64,000 bases of DNA from Meghimatium bilineatum (Eukaryota > Mollusca > Gastropoda > Stylommatophora > Philomycidae): contig CM067315.1 of NCBI GenBank assembly GCA_034231615.1, positions 12,514,141-12,578,140 on the forward strand, written 5' to 3'. This document shows, one piece after another, positions 52,701 through 60,780 of the stretch. Positions within the stretch are counted from its first letter, which is position 1, and each line of letters begins with the position of its first letter. Both the position numbers and the translations under genes were made by a program. The notes under the pieces were generated by a model, which made no database searches, was not told where the DNA came from, and worked only from the letters and a program-made list of their open reading frames with translations.

Positions 52701-53010
52701 ATTCTAGTTATTCCATAGTTTTTGTTTGTTTCGTGTTGCATGTATGTAGTATTTTTTTGTATATTCCTTGTCCAGTGTTGTTTCACATCTTCCGGCCAAT
52801 CTAAATTAAACATGCCAATGTGAACGTCCATAATCCTTGCTATCTTTTTTCTGTTGTAAGTTTTAATTTTGTTTTTAATTTTTGTCTTAATAAAGGCCGT
52901 TTGGTCGAAACGTCGATTTGTGTGTGTGTTATTGTGTGTGTCTTTAGTGATTAGCTCAACTTCATTAGCCTATTCCTGGATTTACCAGATGGATTTCAGT
53001 TTTGCGCAAT
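52701..53010 (+). mobile_element. Penelope-like element 3' region
   Basis: Non-coding tail of the relic: AATAAAGGCCGTTTGGTCG, AAACGTCGATTTGTGTGTG, and GGATTTACCAGATGGATTTC. The stretch TTAATAAAGGCC...GGTCGAAACGTC resembles a hammerhead core with CTGATGA decayed to TTAATAA. Similar tails at 16745 and 14830. Confidence 0.6.
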
Positions 53011-53061
53011 AACTACATATTATCAATCTCTTATGTAATGTTTACGTTTTCTGTGCACAGG

Positions 53062-53130
53062 TTAGGCTACGTGGGCCCGGTTAGGCTACGTGGGCCCGGT
53101 TAGGCTACGTGGGTCCGGTTAGGCTAGACA
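53062..53130. repeat. 19-bp repeat (3.5 copies)
   Basis: Unit GGTTAGGCTACGTGGGCCC. Confidence 0.9.
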
Positions 53131-53282
53131 CAGGGGCGTAAATACGTCTATATGTCTTCAGTTGGCGGGTGAGAATTTACTTTTTCTTAAAAGGTCATGC
53201 ACTCATTGTCATATTCATATTTCCTAAGGTGGCAGTGGGTGGTTTACCCCCCCCCCTTTTTTAAAAAAACTATTGGCAAATA

Positions 53283-53505
53283 AAAAAAAAATCCGGGTTA
53301 TGATTTCTCGCTTGATACGAGCACTCCCCCAGTTGACTCAGTTGTAAATGAGTTCCTGACGCATGAGTTAGTGGAGGTAAAATCCGCAAGGAAGGGACCT
53401 GCCACCCCCCCCTCCCATCAACTAGTAGTTTTTAGTACATAAGAGTTATCTTCATCACCGACAGCTGGTTACTGCCATGGGACCTACCTTTAACGTTATG
53501 TCTAC
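53283..53505 (+). mobile_element. SINE-H, 5'-truncated
   Basis: GGTTATGATTTCTCGCTTGA, GACTCAGTTGTAAATGAGTT, GAGTTATCTTCATCACCGAC, GGGACCTACCTTTAACG. Confidence 0.72.
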
Positions 53506-53701
53506 ATTAGCTGTGTTACTATATGTCTGCTTGAATATATTAGTTTTTGTCTACATTAGCTGTGTTACTTTAAGTCTACATGTCTACATGATTTCCATTA
53601 GATTATGTCAACATGTGTTCTGTTAGCTTCTGGCTACATAAGTTATATTGGTTATGTCAACATGTGTTCTGTTAGCTTATGCCTACGTGAGTTCTTTATT
53701 C

Positions 53702-53892
53702 TTGATTAGAAAATGGCCTCACAGCACGTAGGGCATTCCCATAAGTGTTCCGCCCTCTGTTCCAGCAGCCGTCCGACTCGATGGTGTTTCGAGTCTAATA
53801 CCGCTGAAACAGACGTCGACATCAGGGCACAACTCTGGCCCTTGCGACATGTTTCTTTATTGTTCCGCCCACCCACGCCATGCCCATAACTA
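53702..53892 (-). mobile_element. TE-I, third copy
   Basis: TCTTGATTAGAAAATGGCCT, CATTCCCATAAGTGTTCCGC, CATCAGGGCACAACTCTGGC. It shows that TE-I exists independently of the 50-bp satellite. Confidence 0.7.
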
Positions 53893-53937
53893 ACGTGAAC
53901 TAACTACGTGAGTTATGTTAATGTATGTCATCTTATT

Positions 53938-54090
53938 CAGGGCTCATTCTCAAACTCCCGCTGCATCACTCTTGCAGTACAATAAGCGTCTTTACTATAT
54001 TTACAGCAGAATGTAGTCCAGATAATGAGAATGAATTTTATTATCATTTCATTTTCGCAAATGGCCAAACATATTCGACTTTGGTGGCTT
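53938..54090 (-). mobile_element. SINE-B, decayed
   Basis: GCTCATTCTCAAACTCCCGC, AGCAGAATGTAGTCCAGATA, GCCAAACATATTCGACTTTG. Confidence 0.72.
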
Positions 54091-54740
54091 AATTTGTGTG
54101 AAATGTACTTAGTTTATGTGAACATTGCTCTGTTAGTTTAATGTCTACTTGGGTTCTATTCATTTATGTTTACATTTATGTTTACATTTAGGTTTACATT
54201 TATGTTTACATTGGTTCTTTTAGTTGCTGTCTCGTGTTGTTTTAGTGTTGTTTAGTTATTTCAGCTTACACGGGCTCATTTAGTTTATGGATGTTTACGT
54301 GGGTTCATTTAGTTTATGTCTACGTGGGTTCTTTTAGTTTATGTCTACGTGGATTCTTTTAGTTTATGTCTACGTGGGTTCTTTTAGTTTGTCTACGTGG
54401 GTTCATTTAGTTTTCTACGTGGGTCCTTTTAGTTTGTCTACGTGGATTCTTTTAGTTTATGTCTACTTGGGTTCTTTTAATTTATGTCTACGTGAGTTCT
54501 TTTAGTTTGTCTACGTGAGTTCTTTTAGTTTGTCTACGTGAGTTCTTTTAGTTTGTCTACGTGAGTTCTTTTAGTTTGTCTACGTGGGTTCTTTTAGTTT
54601 GTCTACGTGGGTGTTTTTAGGTTATGTCTACGTGGGTTCAGATAATTTAAGTCTTCTAATTTATGTCTAATTGTGTTCTGTAGTTCTTGCCTACGTGCTT
54701 GTTAATTTATGTTTTATTTGGTTCTTATACGTTATGCCTA

Positions 54741-55094
54741 CGTTTGCTCAAACCATCAGTTCATGATTAAAGTACCAGACTAGCCTACACTTAGACATCG
54801 AGCTAGCTCCCAGGGATAAATTGTCACTCAACAGTTGAACACGCTCAGCAGAAATCACTTTCCAAGGCAGCCATTTTTTGCAACAAGCCTGGCTATGTAA
54901 ACCGATAAACACACAAGTGTCACACACATCACTTTTCAACATCAGGGGCGGATACACGGAAGGTTTCTGTGCAGAATGTTTAGAAATATCTTGGTCATCA
55001 TTATTTTGTATTACCAGCCAGTTACTTTCTTATACAATATTCAATGCGTACCTCTTTATATTGAAATTTCATCATCATGTGTCATGCCGGCTGG
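54741..55094. other. no recognised feature
   Basis: Short open frames occur on both strands, but I recognise none. Apparently single-copy. Confidence 0.4.
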
Positions 55095-55373
55095 CGTAGG
55101 AGATCATAGCTCTCCACATCTCTCTCTCTCTCTCACTACAGCATTATGTATCAAGATCGTTGTTGTTTCCCTGCCGTGCCAGGTTGTCAAACTGTCTAAT
55201 ATTTTCTCAGTTTGTCGCCATCTGTCTCTGTTGCCTTTAATCTTGCCTGTTGTGATGTGTTCTCCAAACCACCCCTGTCTCATAAAGTGGCCAAACATAG
55301 AAGATTGTCTTTTTCTTATATTATTGATTAAGGTCCGTTTCACATTTGACTCTTTCAACGCCTCCACATCATA

Positions 55374-55408
<35 letters not shown>
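55095..55408 (-). pseudogene. L5-family LINE C-terminal fragment
   Basis: Minus frame MEALKESNVKRTLINNIRKR then QSSMFGHFMRQGWFGEHITT, GKIKGNRDRWRQTEKILDSL, TTWHGRETTTILIHNAVVRE. This is the VLKESNxxRTLINNIRKRQxxFxGHxMR, GK-x-GxRxRxRQ region of LINE C-termini, the intact counterpart of 39430-39690. A (TA)n run lies at 55377-55408. Confidence 0.8.
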
Positions 55409-55410
<2 letters not shown>

Positions 55411-55547
55411 TTTAGACCTTGACCTTGACAGAGAAACTATAACAAAAACTCGCCGTATGCAAAATGAAGTGACTGAGAACAGCACTGTGGGTAGCAAAAA
55501 TAGGTCTCTATGGTACTCTGTGTGGATAGCCAATTAACATAACAGCA

Positions 55548-55872
55548 CCGCCGAAGACGGATGTGTCGGGCCATTGGCGCAAATAAAACGGCGACACAAC
55601 GCATTTCCATTCTCTGGACTACATCCTGCTGGAAATCTAATAGGACCATGGTCCTGCTACAAGAGAGATTCAGTGGGGGTTTCTTCTTCTTCTTCTGCGT
55701 TCATTCTCACACTCCAACTGGATCTAGCTGGATCATGGTCCTGCTAGATTTCCAGCAGGATGTAGTCCAGAAAATGGAAATGCGTTGTGTCGCCGTTTTA
55801 TTTGCGCCAATGGCCCGACACATCCGTCTTCGGCGGGCAGTGGGGGTTTGAGAATGAACGCTGAAGAAGAAG
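55548..55872 (+). mobile_element. SINE-B, outer copy of a self-nested pair
   Basis: 5' part CCGCCGAAGACGGATGTGTC to CAGTGGGGGTTT (55682), resuming at 55838 to GAACGCTGAAGAAGAAGAAC. Perfect 12-bp target duplication AACATAACAGCA at 55536-55547 and 55873-55884. Confidence 0.92.
55683..55837 (-). mobile_element. SINE-B, inner copy inserted in another SINE-B
   Basis: Complete 155-bp minus-strand copy with a perfect 12-bp duplication of host sequence, CAGTGGGGGTTT at 55671-55682 and 55838-55849. It is the younger insertion. Confidence 0.92.
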
Positions 55873-55911
55873 AACATAACAGCAGTGGTCAAATAAGTTA
55901 ATTTGTCTTGG

Positions 55912-56190
55912 CTATGTGTTGCCGGAACCAGATAGGGGAGCAAAGAATAAAACAGTTTATCTTTCTTGCACATCGTAAAAGGCGACTAAGAAGGCTATGG
56001 GGGTGAAGTTGGCTGTCCCGTCCCACTTCAGAGTCAAATTGACCCAGAAGCCATGCTAAATTCGGATTTGTCAGTCCGAATGGCGCATATACCGCAGTAA
56101 AGATGTAAACCGAAACAACATATTCCGTTTTCTGGATTACATAATGTTAATCCGCAGGAGTTTGAGAACGAACGAAGAAGATGAAAAAAG
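55912..56190 (+). mobile_element. SINE-A, full-length, diverged
   Basis: GTGTTGCCGGAACCAGATAG to GAGAACGAACGAAGAAGATG. Confidence 0.82.
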
Positions 56191-56261
56191 TCATTCTAGA
56201 GGGCTGTTTTCACGTTAACCAACAGGACTTACTACTATAGTCTGCGATCACAATACATCGA

Positions 56262-56560
56262 TATTTCCTGATGGCATGCTTGCCTGGCAATCTGCCCACC
56301 CACCTGGTTGTCTGGAATATCATCCCATCAGTCTTTCTAACTACCTACCTACCATGATATCTGTCTGTTTGCCTGATGGCATGCCTGCCTGGCAATCAGC
56401 TCACCCACCTGGTTGTCTGGGATATCATCCCATCAGTCTTTCTATCTACCTACCTACCATGCTATCTGTCTGCCTACCTTATGGCATGCCTGTCTGGCAA
56501 TCTACCCACCTACCTAGATGTCTGGGATGTCTTCCCATCAGTCTTCTGCGTTTGTGCTCC
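56262..56560. repeat. 105-bp repeat, about 3 copies
   Basis: Copies start at ATGGCATGCCTGCCTGGCAA (56271, 56376, 56481). Each contains CCTACCTACC and CTGTCTG tracts. The period is a multiple of 3, which accounts for the open frame 56276-56722. Confidence 0.9.
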
Positions 56561-56644
56561 AACTTCTGCTGGCTAAGGATGTTACATGATGAAGACATTT
56601 TGTTCGACACTCTAGTTTTCTTCCCTTTATCTATAACATATCCT

Positions 56645-56895
56645 TGTTCTGTGCTCGTTCTCAAACTCCTGCAGATTATTAGGATGCAATCCGAAGAACT
56701 GAATACGTTGCGCCTACCATGATTTACAGCTTTGCTGCGATATCTGCACCTTTCGTCCTGAGATACATTCGACTTCAGTGTGTATTCTCAGTCTCTTTGG
56801 AAAGCCAATTCGATACAAATACCTCCTTAGTCGCCCCCTAGGACATGTGTTGCGTGTAACTTGCCTCTCGGGGCCAAGGTAACACACGGGCGATT
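56645..56895 (-). mobile_element. SINE-A, decayed
   Basis: GTGCTCGTTCTCAAACTCC, TTGCTGCGATATCTGCACC, CTCCTTAGTCGCCCCCTAGG. Confidence 0.78.
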
Positions 56896-57086
56896 AGACT
56901 CAAACAAGGTTGCCGCCTCTACTTCGTTGGACATAAGCGGCTGCTGCTTGGTCGGTTACTGATATGTGACATGTGGAAGCTGTTGTCAATTCTAACCAGA
57001 AATATTCCCCGTATGCCCCCCACCATAGAGTTGTTTGGTGAAAGCAGGGATTCTAAAAGTGTATGATGCATTCCTAATATCTTGTT

Positions 57087-57215
57087 TTTTCTGTGTTCGT
57101 TCTCAAACTTCTGCAGATTCGCACGATGAGAGAGAGAAACGTGGTGTGTTATAGTTTATAGAATGGCTGCAATATATGTGTCTTTCAATGTCATAACCTT
57201 CTACTCATGGCAAAT
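57087..57215 (-). mobile_element. SINE-A 3' half, decayed
   Basis: TTCTGTGTTCGTTCTCAAAC, ATAGAATGGCTGCAATATAT. Confidence 0.6.
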
Positions 57216-57391
57216 CCTATATTGTGAGAACCCCTAAGGTCAAGGAACGGGTTTTAAGACTACTGTTGTTCTCACATGGATCTCTAGATACAAGGAGCTG
57301 CTTTGAGTTTTGTGACTTCATGACAAGGACTGGTTGTAAAATACAGTTCTAAGATTTCCTTTCAAGTACAAAGAGTTTTTAAAATACGTTT

Positions 57392-57735
57392 TTTAAGCTA
57401 TGAATACTACTGATTGCTATTTAAGCTATGAATACTACTGATTGCTATTTAAGCTATGAATACTACTGATTGCTATTTAAGCTATGAATACTACTGATTG
57501 CTATTTAAGCTATGAATGCTACTGATTGCTATTTAAGCTATGAATACTACTGATTGCTATTTAAGCTATGAATACTACTGATTGCTATTTAAGCTATGAA
57601 TACTACTGATTGCTATTTAAGCTATGAATGCTACTGATTGCTATTTAAGCTATGAATACTACTGATTGCTATTTAAGCTATGAATACTACTGATTGCTAT
57701 TTAAGCTATAAATACTACTGATTGCTTTTTAAGCT
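57392..57735. repeat. 28-bp minisatellite (about 12 copies)
   Basis: Unit GCTATTTAAGCTATGAATAC then TACTGATT. Almost invariant copies. Confidence 0.95.
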
Positions 57736-57839
57736 ACTGATGAAAACTTGTTAAACTAGGTATTACTTCCTGGATATAATTTTCATCAGTAGAGCTAGAC
57801 TATTGATATACTGTAAGGAAACTCAGCAATGTTTATATT

Positions 57840-57985
57840 AGTCTTCTCTCTCGTTCTCAAACTCCTGCAGGTTGTAGTCCGGAAAATGGAAGGCGTTCGG
57901 TCATAGTGTACATTTTAGCTGCGATATCTGCGCATTTCGATCTGAAACACCCGAAATCAGCATGGCTGCAAGGTCACTTTGAGTC
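57840..57985 (-). mobile_element. SINE-A 3' half
   Basis: CTCGTTCTCAAACTCCTGCA, GCGATATCTGCGCATTTCG, CCGAAATCAGCATGGCTGCA. It continues into a SINE-G head. Confidence 0.7.
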
Positions 57986-57989
57986 TCCA

Positions 57990-58190
57990 TTGGGTATTAG
58001 GTATGTTGACTATGATCCCGATTATCTGAGGTCCTGGGTTCAATCCACGGTTGGGATAATAAATTTGCCTTTTGGAGGTGCAATAAAAAATTCTTCCTGT
58101 ACACGTCGTGGTGACAGCTATAGAAAAGCTGCCTTTATGTCCACAGTCAAAAAGCCTCCCCTCATTCCTTAACAGGAAAACACGCAGTAA
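57990..58190 (+). mobile_element. SINE-G (tRNA-derived)
   Basis: CCTGGGTTCAATCCACGG (B box GGTTCAATCC), GGGATAATAAATTTGCC, TGTACACGTCGTGGTGACAG, AGAAAAGCTGCCTTTATGTC, TCCTTAACAGGAAAACACG. Opposite strand to the three other copies. Confidence 0.72.
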
Positions 58191-58267
58191 TGAGAGGTTC
58201 TTTTTACGATTATCTTCTTCATACAATAGACACGTCTATCAGGGCTCTTAGTTATCAGTTTCAGTAA

Positions 58268-58655
58268 ATTTCTCAGTGTATCTCAGTGTATCTGCTCAGT
58301 GTATCTCAGTGTATTTGCTCAGTGTATATCAGTGTATATGTTCAGTGTATATCAGTGTATCTCAGTGTATCTGCTCGGTGTATCTCAGTGATTCTCAGTG
58401 TATCTCAGTGATTCTCAGTGTATATGCTCAGTGTATCTCAGTGTATCTGCTCAGTGTATCTCAGTGTATCTCAGTGTATCTCAGTGATTCTCGGTGTATA
58501 TGCTCGGTGTATATCAGTGTATCTCAGTGTATCTGCTCAGTGTATCTCAGTGTATCTGCTCAGTGTATCGCAGTGTATCTCAGTGTATCTCAGTGTATAT
58601 GCTCAGTGTATATCAGTGTATCTGCTCAGTGTATCTCAGTGTATCTCAGTGTATA
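58268..58655. repeat. 10-bp repeat with longer-range periods
   Basis: Unit TCAGTGTATC with TGC insertions giving 13- and 23-bp super-units. Cys/Ser/Val/Tyr repeat frames are by-products. Confidence 0.93.
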
Positions 58656-59220
58656 ACAGCGTATGGTTCTCGTCCTATGTTGATTCAGTACTCTTTTTGA
58701 AATCTTTGTAGCCATTCTCTACGGTCCCGACTCATCATCACTTCCAATTCGTGCATTTTCGATACTGACTCAAGCTTCTGCAACCGGGAAAATAAGAGAT
58801 AAATACTAAATAAAGTAAACAAGTTACTGTAGATACCGAACTATAATTATCTTTGTTCTATGGTTTATTGTTATTTATTATTATTTTATATTGATAGCTA
58901 GGCATCTGCAGTAACTTCGTTACTTAATTTATTATTTACCCCTAGACATTCAACCTGTGTACTCACGTCACTGAGAACGGACCAATCGAGACAAGGACTA
59001 TTACAACAGCAATGAACATCCCTTACAAGTATTGTAGTATGCTCATGAACACAAACATAGAACATACGTATTCGTACTATAAGGACCTATAGGCCTGCAT
59101 ATAAATATAAACAACACAGAGACAGTACCATGTAGCTTCAGATCATACCTTATGTAAGTAAATTCAAGTAGGAAACATGGGAATAAATTAAAATAATTCT
59201 TAACGCTGACGGGAATTTAT
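58656..59220. other. no recognised feature
   Basis: Unassigned sequence. Confidence 0.45.
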
Positions 59221-59231
59221 CCAGAGGGTTT

Positions 59232-59396
59232 CTTCTTCTTCTTCAGCGTTCATTCTCAAATTCCCACTGGATTTCTCTTGTAACAGGACAATGGTCCTAC
59301 AAGGTTTCCAGTTGGATGTAGTCCAGAGAATGGAAATGCGTTGTGTTGCCGTTTTATTTGCGCCAATGGCCCAACACATCCGTCTTCGGCGGGGGA
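59232..59396 (-). mobile_element. SINE-B, full-length
   Basis: Complete, with a perfect 11-bp duplication CCAGAGGGTTT (59221-59231 and 59397-59407). Confidence 0.9.
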
Positions 59397-59409
59397 CCAG
59401 AGGGTTTAA

Positions 59410-59511
59410 AGAAGGGTCCCAAGAGAAAAGCAAAGAATAGCAACACTGTTTACCTTCAATGCATGTCGTTAAGAGGCGACTAAGAAGGTTCTGGGGTGGA
59501 GTTGGCTATAC
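59410..59511 (+). mobile_element. SINE-A 5' fragment
   Basis: GGGTCCCAAGAGAAAAGC, AGAATAGCAACACTGTTTAC, GCGACTAAGAAGGTTCTGGG; ends after GGAGTTGGCTATA. Confidence 0.75.
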
Positions 59512-59844
59512 AAATTCGATTAATCACACTGCAAAGGTTAGGTAATACATCGAAACTAGAACACAGGTTACAGTGAAGACTTAAACTGTGGATGTGCCGA
59601 GTATATCTAGACATTCATCTCTGCGGAGTAGAAAACTTTAGGTACACACAGTAAACGTGCTGCTCGAAGGAGCAGACGAATTAAACACGCTGATGTAATA
59701 CTCTGAACATATGTGTACTAAACAGTGTCAAGGGTCTCGCTTCAGTTCACTTTGTGTGTTCATCTCTGCCCACTCCATGGGGATACGACACAAGGAGTCT
59801 GAGATTTTGTAATCATCGTCTGCTATGAGCTGCTCATGACCATC
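59512..59844. other. no recognised feature
   Basis: Unassigned sequence. Confidence 0.45.
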
Positions 59845-60062
59845 TGCAGTAGAAAACTCTACACAGAATTAATTACGCCTTCATTCGTTCCTTTATTTTT
59901 ATTATTGTCGTGTTAGTTAGTATTTATATACTTGGAGTCTCATGCCAAATATAGCCTTAGCGACTCCAAGTATATGATTTATTGACTAAAGGAAAACACG
60001 ACAATAATCTAAAACGTAACTAATAAAGTCCTAATTAATTCTGTACAGAGGTCTTCTATATT
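59845..60062. mobile_element. fold-back MITE, complete copy
   Basis: A palindromic element of about 215 bp. Left arm: ACAGAATTAATTACG, TTATTATTGTCGTGT, TATTTATATACTTGGAGTC. Right arm, inverted: GACTCCAAGTATATGA, AACACGACAATAATC, CTAATTAATTCTGTACAG. The arms are about 90-100 bp around a loop of about 25 bp. It has no coding capacity. Partial copies lie at 3569, 33738 and 39945. Confidence 0.78.
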
Positions 60063-60164
60063 ATCAGATGCTCAAGTGTTGTTCGTTCATCACAAGTGAT
60101 GATGACCATTTGTTGCATCCTCTTTTGAAACTTCAGTTAGAATTATATCATTGATTATGAGTTC

Positions 60165-60435
60165 CACCCGTGTGTTCCTGGGGCCCGAAAGGGGAGCAAA
60201 GAATAGCATCACTGTTTACCTTCCACGCATGTCGTAAAATGCGGCTAAGGAGGTTATGGGATGGAGTTGACTGTCCCATCCCCTATAGGGTAAGTGTCCC
60301 AAAGCCGTGCTGAAGTCAGACCGAAAGGCGCACATATCGCAGCAATGCTGTAAACCATGACAAAACGCATTCCGTTCTCCGGACTACATCCTGATAGTCT
60401 GCAGGAATTTGAGAACGAACGCATGAGGAGAAGAA
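60165..60435 (+). mobile_element. SINE-A, full-length with a perfect 12-bp target duplication
   Basis: GTGTGTTCCTGGGGCCCGAA to GAGAACGAACGCATGAGG; duplication GATTATGAGTTC at 60153-60164 and 60436-60447. The copy is close to consensus. A 10-bp deletion falls in the GGATGTGTCAGG segment. Confidence 0.9.
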
Positions 60436-60447
60436 GATTATGAGTTC

Positions 60448-60739
60448 GTAGATGGTGAATTATCGTGGATGTGAAAATGACTTGCACTGGGGATTTTGAT
60501 TAAAGTGAGGAAGAGTTGTGCAAAGCGTCGCCCTCACTCTCTTGTCGGACCTCATTTGAAACCAGTGGCAAAACGAATAGAGACGACTGGAAGTGAAGTA
60601 CGATCCAGTGGATGACCATGGTTTTCTACGTGTCTCACCATGCCCGATGCGGTCCACACCGCGTTGCTGACGTTCACCTAAATTACCCGAAAATGATGTG
60701 ATGATGTTCGTCCGTCGTGATCGACGATGACCAAAAACT
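60448..60739. other. no recognised feature
   Basis: Sequence between SINE-A and the LINE 3' end; some may be LINE 3' untranslated region. No coding support. Confidence 0.4.
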
Positions 60740-60780
60740 CAACCATAATAATAATAACAATAAATAATAAAATAATAAAG
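60740..60780 (-). other. LINE 3' end and (TTA)n-type tail
   Basis: Directly after the LINE stop codon the minus strand reads CTTTATTATTTTATTATTTA then TTGTTATTATTATTATGG. Such short simple-sequence tails are usual for RTE-like and related LINEs. I see no target duplication, because the 5' end lies at the window edge. Confidence 0.65.

Larger units (their letters stand above)
53506..54740. repeat. 23-25-bp minisatellite, eroded at its left end
   Basis: Core unit GTCTACGTGGGTTCTTTTAG then TTTAT. Clean units lie at 54290-54610. Diverged forms (GTCAACATGTGTTCTGTTAG) reach back to 53510, where TE-I and SINE-B copies are embedded. Confidence 0.85.
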
